Of a stretch of DNA of 64,000 nt, positions 24,518 to 35,090 are shown in pieces. The DNA is from Isoetes taiwanensis (Eukaryota > Streptophyta > Lycopodiopsida > Isoetales > Isoetaceae), in NCBI GenBank assembly GCA_021234155.1, contig JAJEKV010000075.1, forward strand, positions 1,676,001-1,740,000. The letters run 5' to 3'. Positions within the stretch are counted from its first letter, which is position 1. Each line of letters opens with the position of its first letter. A model generated the notes under the pieces. That model was not told the origin of the DNA. It searched no databases and worked only from the letters and a program-made list of their open reading frames with translations. The position numbers were made by a program, and so were the translations under genes.

Positions 24518-26160
24518 GTAATCTTCATATCAAGTGAATACAATGTAAAAAGTGTTCTGTATATATTAATGTGTTGTTATCTACAAATGCTAATCAAACA
24601 ACACATTCTTCTCACTAAAACAAGAAAATGTTAAACCACCCACTACTATAATGTAAAAATTTGCACCCTTGTAAAACAGCATGTCACACACCACAACACT
24701 ATATTGAAAAAAGGGTATGCAAAAGTGGCGTGCTTTTGGAACAGACATAAATCCAATTTAAATGAATGATGGTTACTTGGCCAGCTACTCTTTAGTTCCG
24801 TAAGTTCAGCCAATCTTTTTTATGAATCACCTACATTTTTGGTTAAGACCTAGCTCATATAAAGGATTCTTTTCAAAGTATTGCAACATATCTGGCCGTA
24901 TCTGTGCTAAAGAGATGGTAAATATCGTGAGGTTTTATACTACTATCTTCTCTGGCTATTGGTCAAAACATGCTGTGAGGTTTTATACTAGTATCCTCTC
25001 TGGTTATTGGTCAAAACATGTTGTATTATTTGACATTTATTAGATGGCCAAGCAACTACATACATACATCCGTATATAATTTCTCACAAAACCCTTCAAC
25101 TCAACTCAAGGAACAAAATTCCAATTATTAAATGCTTCTCACAGTCATGCCTCTCCTTTTTCAGGTCCTCAACATAGGCCCTTGTGAGGAAAAAATCTTA
25201 AAGTTTTTCGAGCTAAATACTTCATTTTGGACTTGGTAGTTCCTTTATCTAAACGCAATGCAAGAACACACTTTTTGGTGATTGTGGATTTGGAGAGTGG
25301 ACATGGCATATAAGACTACAACACATAAAACTATAATGTAATATTGATTGTGCAATATGGACCTTCGACAAAGAAGACCAGACAGTAAAATTCATAGCCA
25401 AATGCACAATCTTTGACGGGAATGTATGTTAGAAATCTTATATTTCCCATTACAATGTGGCATGACCTTTTTCAAAGACGTTGGCCAGAGATAAGCAACA
25501 GGAAGCTCGGTGGAAGAAACAACAAGAGCCAAGGAACAGGAAGCTTGGTTGGAGAAATAAAGAGGTTGAAAATATCTACAGGTTGGGCACCATAACTAGT
25601 TTCTTTAGGTCTTTAAACAAGTCATCTTTTGTTCATTTAGAATCCTATTTAATGGCTATTCTAGATAAATCGGTGCACAACTCAAAACAACTAATGTTAA
25701 ATCTAGTCCGTGCGTGTTTATTCTCTATTTTTTTTTCCCTTTTTCTTGTCAAAATTATAACAGGGCGCGTGTCTTCTTCTCTATTTTCTTTTCCCTTTGG
25801 GTCAAAGCATGGAGGTGGGGGACACTTTTTGTGTCAGCGACACATGGTGCTTAGTGGGTGCTTTCTGGGACTATTTTCTTTGTATTTTTGAAAAATATTT
25901 TTCTTTTATTTTTTTGATATTTTTCCCTAAAACGCATTCTCATTACGCCTTGGAATATAAAATTTCAGCTTCATCGGAGTTATAAAAAAAAAAAGATAAA
26001 AATAAGTAAAATGTTCAACATTAGGTGCTTAGGGGGTGCTTGGCTGGCGCAAAAATGCCCCCCAGCTCCATGCTTTGACCCCTTTGTCTTGTCGAAATTA
26101 TAACGTGTTTCTTCTCTATTTTCGTTTCCTTTTTTCTTGTTGAAATTATAACATGAAGAG
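24518..26160. other. AT-rich repeats, no gene
   Basis: No gene. The segment 'cttgtYgaaattataacRYg...ttctctattttcgtttcc' occurs at about 25710-25765, 26085-26155 and again at 27010-27085, marking a dispersed repeat. A duplicated 'tgtgaggttttatactaYtatcYtctctggYtattggtcaaaacatg' pair (about 24928-24972 and 24974-25020) is a local tandem duplication. Confidence 0.4.
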
Positions 26161-26273
26161 GAGGTTAACCTCCCCTTCTCATGGGTCATGCCAAATAACC
26201 CTCTCGGGTTTGGCATGACCCACGAGAAGGGGAGGTTATTTGGCATGACCCACGAGAAGGGGAGGTTGACCTC
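26161..26273. repeat. foldback inverted repeat, 40-bp arms
   Basis: The left arm 26161-26200 and right arm 26234-26273 are reverse complements at 38 of 40 positions (ends GAGGTTAACC / GGTTGACCTC). The 33-bp loop contains a further partial copy of the arm (TTTGGCATGACCCACGAGAAGG). RNA from this locus would form a near-perfect hairpin. Confidence 0.9.
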
Positions 26274-27642
26274 CCTTAAACCTGGTCCGAGCAGGTTCTG
26301 TTAGCAGAAATGGTTAGCAGGAAAGCGACAGGATCTTGGAGTCTTGACTATCGAAAAAAAACAGGGTCTTCGCTTAAATCGTGAGCAGAAACTGGAGATT
26401 TGGGCCAGGGGATTTTTCTTTTGGGCTTAAATCGTGAGCAGAAACAGGAGATTTAGGCATAAATGATGATAAAAAACAGAGGATTCTGGCTCTATGCAAC
26501 GAAGTTTGCCCTGCGGTTGTATCAATCGGCAGCTTTAGCCCATCAAGTGCTATATTGAATCGTTTAGAAGATTTTGAAGCAGTCCGAACCTTGTTCGGAA
26601 GAAATGGAAACCCTTTTCAAAACCGTCAGAGAAAACAGAAGCCCTTTTCAAACTTCGGAAGCTGCTTCAATCTTAAGCTGTTCCAAAAACTTTAGAAGCC
26701 GAAATAATCTTAAGCTGTTCTCTTCTATTCTATTCTATTCTATTCTATTCTCTGTTTCGAACATCGCCGAAATGGATGGGAGGGAAGTTTTGGCAGATTA
26801 TCGTGATAATCATCAATATATTCCTCAAAAACGAATATTCGGTAAATTATTGTGATAATCCTCAGAATATTCGAATATTCGAAAGGCAGATTATAACTTC
26901 GTTTGATCCAACGGCAAGGAACGGTCGGATGAAAAGAATCTGCAAGGACCAAGGTTTAAGACAGCAGAATTCCAACCAAGTAGCTCTGGACAAAAATATA
27001 ATGTCTTTTCCCTTTGTCTTGTCGAAATTATAACGTGTTTATTCTCTATTTTCGTTTCCTTTTTCTTGTTGAAATTATAACACGAAGACAACAGGATCAC
27101 AAACAATTAGCTCTGCACAAAAATATAACGTGGAGACGAAAGAATCACAAAGTATCTCAGGACGGTACTGTGAGAAACTTTTTCGGTTTTTTACACCAAA
27201 CTACTTTGTTTTCCAGAAAAAGACGAATCAAAATACATGAATTATATACCTATGACTTAATATGACTTGTAGAAGGATATAACCAACACATTTTAAAATT
27301 GCTTATTACCCAAAGGGGAACGCCATCGCGGTAAATGTCGGACAACGGGAAAAACATGAAGATACAGCAAGGAAACAGCTTTAATCAAAATTCTATATTT
27401 TCCAGCCATTCAACTACATTTCGTGCCATGGACCAACCAAATGGTTGCAAGAGAATACTGAAATGGCATTTGTTGTTTGTGACAATAAGGTACAGCTTGC
27501 ATACGAAGGTCTTCCAATAAATCATGCCCATCTTGCTGTTTCCAAAAGAGTCTCTTAACTGTAAGAAAGTTGAGTAAAAGTGATCCATTACATCGGCTAA
27601 AATCTATGCACAGTCTTGTTTGGCAAGTCAGAATCCTTTTCC
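26274..27642. other. unassigned DNA downstream of the cupin gene, with a short microsatellite
   Basis: It contains an (ATTCT)n tract at about 26718-26755 and short palindromic GAATATTCG words at 26838-26882. 'gtgagcagaaactggagattt'-type segments repeat at 26380 and 26440. The last few hundred bases are probably the 3'UTR of the cupin gene. No coding gene. Confidence 0.4.
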
Positions 27643-28412
27643 TTAAGGGTGCAGAGTGTAGTATTTCTCCACAGCTTCTAGACAATCCCAAGTGCAAGAC
27701 ATTCCCTTGGGGAAAACTGCAATATCACCTGCCTCAAACTGAACATAGTCATTAGCTCCATCTGGATAGACCCTCACTTTACCATGAGTCAAGTAACAAG
27801 ACTCTCCTTGATCATACTTCCATGGAAATTTACTTGCTTTGCATTCCCAGCTGAAAAGAAGAAGTAGACACCCAAATCAGCAACTCGGTTGAATTGAATC
27901 ACAATTCTTCAAATAGCCAAGTGATCATTTCAAGAAAAATGAGCAATTATAATGGTTGAATATGATCATAGCTCATCAAATACTCAAGTGATCAATTTAA
28001 CAAAGTTGAAACAGCCAAGTGAGAATAAGAAGCAATAGCATTCTAAGTATCCCTTTAACGAAGCCACTAAAATATTTACCCCTAAAGAAAAAAGAAGCAA
28101 AGCTTACAATTTCCATCTAGGAACCCCGAGCTCTGCAAGGCGCTCTGCCGGAGGATTGACCTCCACGGTAATGTCAAGCTTCGTGTAAACAGAATGAGGA
28201 GGAGGAGGCTTAATGGGCTCTTGCATACGGCGACGATTTGAAGACATAGAAGCCCTGGCTCCATATCTGTAACCTGGGACCGATTGAAGACCTAAACCAA
28301 CACATTTTGGAAACGTGCGTAAACCGGAAAGCAAAGGACTACGCGGACTCAGAGGTCCGGCGGGTGAAGATAAAAGAGTAGCCGATGCCGCTGCCAAGGA
28401 GGCGACCGCCAT
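27643..28412 (-). CDS. plastid-type small cupin protein (DUF861/cupin_3)
   Basis: Two coding exons on the minus strand, 28108-28412 and 27643-27850, joined by a GT-AG intron within a Phe codon. They give 170 residues. The ATG at 28410-28412 is chosen because the longer upstream frame starts only at a TTG. Residues 1-55 are rich in Ala, Ser, Pro and Leu without acidic residues, which fits a plastid transit peptide. Residues 75-170 form a single cupin domain: KLDITVEVNPPAERLAELGVPRWKFWECKASKFPW..., then YDQGESCYLTHGKVRVYPDG, then FEAGDIAVFPKGMSCTWDCLEAVEKYYTLHP. This is the plant cupin_3 family that includes Arabidopsis PTAC18 and its relatives. Members are plastid-associated but their reaction is not established. 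Gene structure is clear; the exact family member is inferred. Confidence 0.87.
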
Positions 28413-28704
28413 ATCTACGCTTGCTCCGACTTCGGACTCCACACAGAACAATAAACCCCAACCCTAAATTTAGAGGGCCCAGATCTGTATTCACGTGATA
28501 TTTTGTATGATCCACGGTGGGGTTTTTACCAAAAACCAAAAGAACAATTCCAAACTCTCAAGTATTTTCATTTGATTATTAAAACAAGATTTATATAGGT
28601 TTTGAGGCAAGATCTTGCTCCATTGGGACAATTTTCTTCAAAGCTCTTGAGCTCCCTTAGCATCCCCTTGAGCAAACGTAAAAGAAAAACTTTCCATTCC
28701 AACT
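28413..28704. other. upstream region of the cupin gene
   Basis: About 290 bp between the cupin ATG and the first foldback element. It holds 'tttatatagg' (28590), TATA-like on the plus strand. No coding feature supported. Confidence 0.3.
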
Positions 28705-29157
28705 CACAATATGGAAGTTGGGTCATCACGGTGCATTTGTGTGCCGCCACGTGTCTTCGCCAATAACGCGGAATGGAAGTTGGGGCATCCATTCCGCCCA
28801 GCAGGTAAACCTCTGCACGTTAGCAGGTAAACAGCCGGTGGAAAATTTTAGGGTTAGGTTACCTCACCAGACGAAGCCCTGCTCAAAGCTTGCCGGATCT
28901 ACTGCAGAGCTCCATCTGATGCTTGAAGCTTGCCGAATCCTGCCTGAAATGCTTGAAGCTTGCTGGATTTTGCGGGATCTACTGCCTCCGAACATGATTT
29001 GCTGTTGAAGAACACGATTTGCTACTGAAGAACATGATTTGATGCTGAAGAACACGATTTGCTGCTGAAGAACACGATTTGATGCTGAAAAACATGATTT
29101 GATGCAAGAACACGAGCTTGCTGGAGAAAAAACTGATTCCCCAACTTCCATATTGTA
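28705..29157. mobile_element. MITE-like element with TIR ACAATATGGAAGTTGGG
   Basis: Left terminus at 28706-28722 and right terminus at about 29140-29157 (CCCCAACTTCCATATTGT) are inverted copies. Inside is a block GCCGCCACGTGTC..CGCCAATAACGCGGAATGGAAGT (28744-28780), with a G-box (CACGTG, 28748-28753) and CCAAT, shared with the elements at 29277 and 34432. A 20-bp tandem repeat lies at 28991-29108. The element is about 300 bp upstream of the cupin gene. No coding capacity; superfamily unknown. Confidence 0.55.
28991..29108 (+). repeat. 20-bp tandem repeat, six copies
   Basis: The unit is AACAYGATTTGMTGCTGAAG, five copies of exactly 20 bp followed by one of 18 bp. Adjacent copies differ at one to three positions, mostly C/T and A/C. 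Confidence 0.9.
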
Positions 29158-29287
29158 GGGGAAGGGAAGCAGGGGCTCCCCTTCCGCAAAATGCGGCAGA
29201 CCCACTCCCGGCTGCCGCCGGTCGCGGGGCCCCTGCCGATTTTGCGGAAGGGTAGCCCCTGCTTCCCTTCCCCTATACAATATCATG
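29148..29287. repeat. long GC-rich foldback hairpin
   Basis: The left arm 29148-29198 (CATATTGTAGGGGAAGGGAAG... to ATGCGGCAG) pairs with the right arm 29232-29287 (CTGCCGATTTTGCGG... CTTCCCTTCCCCTATACAATAT), with small bulges. The arms differ at their bases: GTAGGGG on the left and CCCCTATAC on the right. The right arm runs directly into the terminus of the next element. Confidence 0.85.
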
Positions 29288-29604
29288 GGTGGGTCGTCAT
29301 TTCTTCCGGTGGTGTATTCTGATAATGCCATGCAGCGTCGCCAATACACCGGAATGTTAATTGGGTGGAAAAGTTCCTTGCTACCTATTGATCCGGTTAA
29401 CAAAACAGAAAAATCTGTGTTGATTCTTGTCCCGACACTTCCAAAGCAGGTAAAGTTTGTTCTGCCATAGCCACGTTTCAAGAAATTGCCATAGTCTGCG
29501 CCATAGCCATGCTTCAAGAAATCTATCTTCAGGAAATCTAGTCTGCTTCAAGAAATCGCCATAGCACTGAGCTCAAAACGGCTCCCCAACCATGATATTT
29601 CAAG
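29277..29604. mobile_element. second MITE-like element, TIR ACAATATCATGGGTGGG
   Basis: The left end ACAATATCATGGGTGGG (29277-29293) and the right end CCCCAACCATGATATTT (29584-29600) are inverted. It has an internal block 'gcagcgtcgccaatacaccggaatgttaattggg' at about 29333-29367, aligned with the 28744 core but without an intact G-box. 'cttcaagaaat' repeats lie at 29477-29552. No coding capacity. Confidence 0.5.
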
Positions 29605-29681
29605 GGTAATCTATCTGGTCCTGATTCACCGGTTTGTAGCTCTCGCCTACTGGGAATCAGGTCCCAGATAGGTTACCCTTA
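29600..29681. repeat. foldback hairpin, AAGGGTAATCTATCTGG arms
   Basis: The left arm 29600-29627 (TTCAAGGGTAATCTATCTGG...GATTC) and right arm 29653-29681 (GAATCAGGTCCCAGATAGGTTACCCTT) are inverted with small bulges. As in the 29148 and 35032 hairpins, the right side ends ...TATACA, without a matching TA on the left. Confidence 0.8.
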
Positions 29682-29888
29682 TACATTCTCGAAACATCCC
29701 TGGATGTGCAACCATAACCGTCTAGAAGCATTCGAATTAGACTAGGAATTTGGAAAAGGCCCACCTAATAATACTTTTAGACATTTCATTGAGCTTCCCA
29801 TGCATGTTATTTCAATGCAAACGAAAATACTATCTCTTAAATACAGTCATCTTTTCAATCTGCTATAAGTTCAGGATGCTATACCCTT

Positions 29889-30150
29889 TTTTTTTTTTGA
29901 GGGTAAGATATTTTAATTTCATTAATAATGGTAATGGTACACGACCTTCTTGTGGGCTCCACAATAGGCCAGATTGGAAGTAGACAATGCTCACATGGTC
30001 ACCAGATAGAAAGAATTGTCACGAGAAATACAAGCAGCCATCCAGCTGAAAAACTAGCTTAAGATCATGTCCAAGTACTATGGTCAAGGTCCTCAACCTC
30101 TTCTTCGTCCATGTAAGATAATGTGCTCCTCACCCTTTTAATTTTACCAG
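29889..30150 (-). mobile_element. probable 3' end of a LINE/SINE retroposon
   Basis: A T run at 29889-29900 is followed by 'gagggtaagatattttaatttcattaataatgg', which on the minus strand reads as the AT-rich '...ATTAATGAAATTAAAATATC' tail plus poly-A typical of plant LINE 3' ends. The insert is short. Its other end and target duplication could not be found, because an LTR fragment begins at about 30185. Confidence 0.45.
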
Positions 30151-30184
30151 TACTAGAGGGTGTGGCCTTCTTCCCAACTTGCCT

Positions 30185-31230
30185 TTGTAGGCCCATGCCT
30201 TGCCCACATGCAGTGGCAAGCCATTACCTTTAGCCCGCTAAGATCCCCGGTAGGCATTACACACCAGAGAGATCAATCTCCCATGGGACATGTCCTGCTT
30301 ATCCACCGGTCTAGCCCCCACTCACAACCAGGCGGGCTCTTATGCACAGGCCACATTAATTGGGAATTAATGAGGCTATCTAGGTACATCAACTACTAAG
30401 GCTTTCAGGGTCTCTACCCCCCTTCCTAATACACAGGAGTGCGTATAGAATAGAACATCATCATCAAAGAACTGAAATATAGAATACTATCTAATCTAAC
30501 TACCTAAACATACATGGTTAGGTTCCTTTGTTAGGGCTTGTGATCTCAGGATCTATAAGGTTGCTAAGGCTGATCTATCATGCTATCCCAGCTCATTGCC
30601 AGACCAAAAGTCGGCATTGCACAACAGAATCACTGGTTACCTGATCCCTGGCTTGCTCCCGCACCTCGAATCGCGTCCATGTCTTTGCTTGGGTCGAAGG
30701 CAGCTGAACCTGGAGGATCTGTTGTGCAAAGGTGGCTTGGCGGTGTCTGGCAATACGAACTAGCAGCTTGGCTTGGCCGGAATGGCTCAAGGAAGCCGAA
30801 AAACGAAAATGGAAAAGGTTTAGGTTTTTCCCTTTTGTTCCTTTTACATGACCTTTTAGGGTTAGGGCTAAAAGAACCTATGGGGTTTTGCCATGAGTCA
30901 AGGGGGTTAAATGCATATGTCTATAAACATGTGCAACATACGAGGTTGCCCCCTAGGGTGCAACCCTTTATGGTTCCTAAGTTCATGTCATCAAGGTGAC
31001 ATGTACAAGTGGCATGGCAGTATAATATACGTATTTGGACCATATATTATGCTGGAACGTCACAATCTCCCCACCTTGAATTGATGTTGTCCTCAGCATC
31101 ACGAGTCTCCCCACCTTGGAAACCTGCATGATCCCTGCAACACATTTCATGCATCCAATTTTTTTATAATAATTACCCCAAGGTAATATTTAAATTTAAA
31201 TCCTATATCAGATTACTTGTTCCATAGCAT
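30185..31230 (-). mobile_element. truncated Ty3-type LTR and adjoining 3' internal end
   Basis: 30185-31064 matches the LTRs at 37003-38537 and 42322-43493 (CACGCAGTGGCAA..., 'caaccaggcgggctctt', ending GGAACGTCACA), but lacks the first ~600 bp. It is followed by the minus-strand polypurine tract (ATCTCCCCACCTT on plus) and 3' internal sequence through about 31230. This is an older, diverged copy of the same family. Frames here, such as 30580-30999, are not genes. Confidence 0.8.
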
Positions 31231-33554
31231 GCTATAGTAAGGTGATCTCTCAACCCTTACATTAACATTTAATATTCATAAAAATTTATAATTTGCACGC
31301 TCAATATTAATAGAGTTTTTAAAATTTTATAATTTAAAGGTCCACTTAAACGTGTGCCCGGCGTTGCCAAGCTAATGTCCTGGCATCAGAACTCGACCTT
31401 TTAACGAATATATGTGCTTTCTAAGGAATCCGCGGGGGAACACAGAACAAAATACATATATCAACATTTTACCATGAAGGAAATATAGGATACTTCATCT
31501 CTACTAACCATCCACCACTATATTATACCACTTTGCTTATAAAAAGATACAACCTCTAATACAATTTCATTCCCTTTATTGTTTCAGTCCTTGGGAGATC
31601 CATATACCTACAATTCTAGATCAATGTTGTAATAGCCACAACTATTTGAATAGATCTGTAGTTACATGAGGCTCAAAGCTCGAAAGTTTAATTCTGTAAG
31701 TAAAAAATATACATTAATTTTGTTCCATGTTTGAGTAAAGATTGTTGTCTTTTTCTTGCCACAAACTAACCATTGTAGTTACATGAGGCTCAAAGCTCGA
31801 AAGTTTAATTCTGTAAGTAAAAAATATACATTAATTTTGTTCCATGTTTGAGTAAAGATTGTTGTCTTTTTCTTGCCACAAACTAACCATTGTATTGCAT
31901 GGATCTGCATCCCCGCAACACAGAATAAAATACATATATCAACATTTTTCCATTCGCAAAATTAAATGTGTATCCGTCAATATATGTCTTACTTGCAATA
32001 TTGGACACTCATGATTTTTCAAGAATTCCAACCGATCTTTCTGCAAATTAACATAAAGATATTCCAATTCTTATCTTTAGGAGGTGGAAAAAATAATTGC
32101 ATTAAAAGCTTTTTTAGAGTGTGTTTACAGAAGCTCAAACACATCCTTATGGCTGATGCTAAAACTACAGGAATTTCTTAAACAACAATCAACTTTAGAA
32201 AATTATGTCGGACAGTAAGCCTAAAAAATCTAATCAAAGAGAAGTTTATCATTACCTTTAAAAACTTCTGTCATTGCAATAACAAACTTGAAGGCAATGG
32301 CTAGGACAATACTAGTTCTCGATGTGCTTGTTACTGAAAGAAACAACCATAAGACAAACTGTAGTAGTGGAAATAAAAACAATTAGGAAGCTAATGTTCT
32401 ATAAATAACAAACATTCATGCCAAAGCAATCCATAAAGCAACCCTCCACTAAACAACACTGAACAATTGATTACATAATCGCAAAAACAAAAGCATTTTA
32501 CGCTCTATTTAATCGGAAGTACAACATCGACTCTTATCATTTACAAGATGATAACAGTCAATAAATACAAAATATCAAATAAGAATCAATAAACGCGGCA
32601 ATCCTTGTCACCTACATGGTAATCACAATAGTCTGAATTATGTATGCGTCAATGGCTCCTCTAAAGGGCAACCCATTGATGCATTAGCATCTTGTTAGTT
32701 GTCCCTTTAGTCCCACACATAAAAGTCTAATAACGTTGTTAAAAGTTCAATAATGTGGTTATCGATCTTTGCCTCGACTAAGGCCGAGATTAGATCATAG
32801 CGTGCAACTATCATCCATCATGATTCCATTAGCGTGGAACAACCTCCACACAAACAAATCGTGGAGCAAATTCGTGCTTCTGTTGTATGCAGTGTCAAAA
32901 TATTCTTGCTGGTATTTCCGTCAGGGGGATCGGGTGCCAATTACCTAGCAATTAGCAAGATATTTATAGAAACCCAAACCCAAATCCGATGCTAAACTAC
33001 ATGATGTTTAATGGAATCATGATGTTTAAGGATATCATCCAATGGAAGGCAGTTCTTGAAGTTTGGCATTTGATTGGTCTACATGATGTTTAATGACATC
33101 ATCCAATAGAAGGCAGTTCTTGAATTTTGGCATTTGATTGGTCTGCTTTTTATGTAATGAGATTCCATCAGACCCATTCATATCAATATAAAAGCTAAAT
33201 TGGTCCAAAATAGTTTTTGCATCTGAATAAGCATACTCAAAGTGCGTGTTTGTGTATGTTTTCTCAGCAGATTAGGCAACATGGAGGCAGTAATTTCAGG
33301 AAACCATATGAAGGAAAATCCAGATAGCAATTTAACTTTCAATCATAAAAGAGAACTGCTACTTTAAAGCAGGACGCATAGGGAAAATACATTCCTTTAA
33401 TACTAGCCCCGAATTGGTGCTTAATACAAACATGACATCGAATTGCAGTTTAACACTATAAAAAAAAAAACTTACTCGATTAGAAGAACGGTGCTTTCTT
33501 CATGTAGAAACACCAGATTGATCAGCCAACACAAAAGCAATGCAAAAAAAATTC
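31231..33554. other. AT-rich intergenic DNA with two recent tandem duplications
   Basis: No gene seen. It includes an exact 117-bp tandem duplication (31658-31891) and an imperfect ~65-80-bp duplication at 32998-33141. A sequence at 31343-31370 resembles the 3' end of the Helitron at 56257 (CACACGTTT plus GCCCGGC arm) but is degenerate. The last bases are the 3'UTR of RPS16. Confidence 0.45.
31658..31891 (+). repeat. 117-bp tandem duplication, apparently exact
   Basis: 31658-31774 and 31775-31891 read the same throughout ('gtagttacatgaggctcaaa' to 'acaaactaaccatt'). Such identity in non-coding DNA means a very recent duplication or an assembly error. Confidence 0.95.
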
Positions 33555-33992
33555 TTAACGGTAGGATTTCTGGAACCTAGCACGAGCTCCACGACCTCCA
33601 AACTTCTTAGGCTCACAACGTCTTGGATCAGCAACAAGCAAAGTCCGATCATACCTCTGTAGAATCTCCTTTATTTCTTTCTTAGACTGTTCATCCACAT
33701 ACTTCTGATAATATGCAACCAAAGCTTTGGCAATGCTCTGCCGGATAGCATAAATCTGAGAGGTATGACCACCACCGCGAACTCTGATTCTCATATCCAC
33801 ATTAGCAAATCGCTGGCGACCTAATAAAAGAATTGGCTCGAAGGCCTTGTATCGAAGAATTTCTGGTTCTACCAGTTCGATAGGGCAGCCATTGATTTTG
33901 ATGAGACCACGGCCCCTTTTGCAGTGTGTTACAGCTACGGCAGTCTTCTTCCGCCCAAAGCACTGCACTGCTTCCGTCGCCGCCGCCGCCAT
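33555..33992 (-). CDS. RPS16: 40S ribosomal protein S16 (uS9), cytosolic
   Basis: A single uninterrupted frame of 145 codons encodes [20 protein letters not shown]... to a C-terminus [12 protein letters not shown]. The S9/S16 family signature is present ([19 protein letters not shown], residues about 74-92). The [17 protein letters not shown] tail reaches the P-site tRNA in the eukaryotic small subunit. The length equals that of other plant S16 proteins, and no residue looks damaged, so the gene should be functional in cytosolic ribosomes. There is no intron in the coding part. The start is the only ATG, with GC-rich GCCGCC-type codons after it. The foldback cluster at 34287-35092 lies upstream. 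Confidence 0.97.
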   Translation of the reverse strand: MAAAATEAVQCFGRKKTAVAVTHCKRGRGLIKINGCPIELVEPEILRYKAFEPILLLGRQRFANVDMRIRVRGGGHTSQIYAIRQSIAKALVAYYQKYVDEQSKKEIKEILQRYDRTLLVADPRRCEPKKFGGRGARARFQKSYR

Positions 33993-34286
33993 CGCCGATC
34001 CTCCTACACTCCGACCTTTTACCCTAATTTTGCAGAAACCCTAAATCCTTTAATATTCCAAAAATTCCTTGATGCTATGCTTGGGGCACACTTGATGATA
34101 TAGACATTTTGTTTAAATTTCACACTCCATTTTAGCGATGTGAATACGAAATTTTAGGGACCTTGAAATTTCGGCCCAAATCACCAAGTTTTTATAAATC
34201 GAAATCTTCTATCGATTTCTGCTGAGCAGCAGTGAGCAGCGGCACTGCCGGAAACGCCAAATTTCAAGCTCCCCTAAAATTTCGTT

Positions 34287-34431
34287 GAAGAATTTTCATG
34301 ACCAAAAAATTTCCCTCGAGAAATTTTACGGCGTGCCGCGGTCGCGGCTTCGCTTCGCCACCACTCGCGCCACGCCAGTCGTCGGCCAGCCAAAATTTCT
34401 TCAGCAAATTTTTGGTCATGAAAATTACTCC
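34287..34431. repeat. foldback element upstream of RPS16
   Basis: The left arm at 34287-34312 (GAAGAATTTTCATGACCAAA...) pairs with the right arm at 34406-34431 (...TTTGGTCATGAAAATTACTCC). A second inner pair (GAGAAATTTTACGGC with GCCAAAATTTCTTC) extends the stem, and the GC-rich loop can fold again. The element starts about 295 bp upstream of the RPS16 ATG. Confidence 0.85.
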
Positions 34432-35034
34432 TTCCAAAATGGAAATCGGGTCGACAATTTTTGCTGGGTTACAATTGGGTGCTGCCACGTGTCAATCACC
34501 TACATAGCAGAATGGAAGTAGGGTCTTCCAATTCCGCATGACCGACTCTTCGGGTAATCTCAGGAATTTTTTTTAGGGCTAGCAATTCTTTTTAGGGCTT
34601 CTGCTACCGCCGCTCAACACATTGGCTCGATGGCAACACAGGCCAGATCGTAGTTCCTGCAGATCAATAGGTAGTGGTTTTCGAAGGTGCTCTTTGGCCA
34701 CTTCTTTTAGCAGTTCTTCAACAAGATTTGCCACACTAAGTTTTGCAGGATCTTCACAACTTTTGCCACAGTCATTCAACAAGTTCTGCCATACACAGAT
34801 TCTTCTTCGCTGATAGCAGATTGCAGGGAGTTTCTTTATCGAATATCTTTAAAGAATGACGGATTTGGCGAAAGCTCTGTAAACTCGAGCAAAGAAATTT
34901 TTAAAAACTCTGTTTGTCTTCAAGAGTCTGCAAAAAACTCTGTATAAACCTTACCGGATCTAATTCTTGATCTATTAATGCGCTATAAATCTGCCGAATC
35001 TATAAAAAAAAGCCTCCCCTATTTCCATTTTGTA
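34432..35034. mobile_element. MITE-like element with G-box core, upstream of RPS16
   Basis: Left terminus CAAAATGGAAATCGGG at 34435-34450 and right terminus CCCCTATTTCCATTTTG at 35016-35032 are inverted copies. The core 'gctgccacgtgtcaatcacc...gcagaatggaagtaggg' (34481-34526) aligns with the core at 28744. The G-box is at 34486-34491. It is bounded by foldback hairpins on both sides, the same modular layout as the 28705-29681 cluster. Confidence 0.5.
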
Positions 35035-35090
35035 GGGGAATGGAGGTTGGTCCTCGTTTTTGCAGGTGTCCCAACCTCCATTCCCTATAC
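35032..35090. repeat. short foldback hairpin GTAGGGGAATGGAGGTTGG
   Basis: Left arm 35032-35050 (GTAGGGGAATGGAGGTTGG), right arm 35070-35090 (CCCAACCTCCATTCCCTATAC). It has the same asymmetric base (GTAGGGG versus CCCTATAC) as the 29148 hairpin. Confidence 0.85.

Noticed and set aside
28410-28451. Longer cupin N-terminus starting at 28451
   Set aside because: The codon there is TTG. The first ATG in frame is at 28410-28412 and already gives a transit-peptide-like N-terminus.
29285-29470. Open frames across the foldback cluster, including the 217-codon minus frame at 28864-29517
   Set aside because: The frame runs through hairpin arms and the 20-bp tandem repeat, has low-complexity repeats, and matches no family.
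30580-30999. 139-codon plus-strand frame
   Set aside because: It lies in an LTR fragment; the homologous parts of the other LTRs do not keep the frame.
31343-31375. Sequence resembling the Helitron 3' end at 56257 (CACACGTTT plus GCCCGGC arm)
   Set aside because: The hairpin's second arm is broken (GCCAAGC) and CTAG is absent, so no terminus can be claimed. At most it is a decayed relative.
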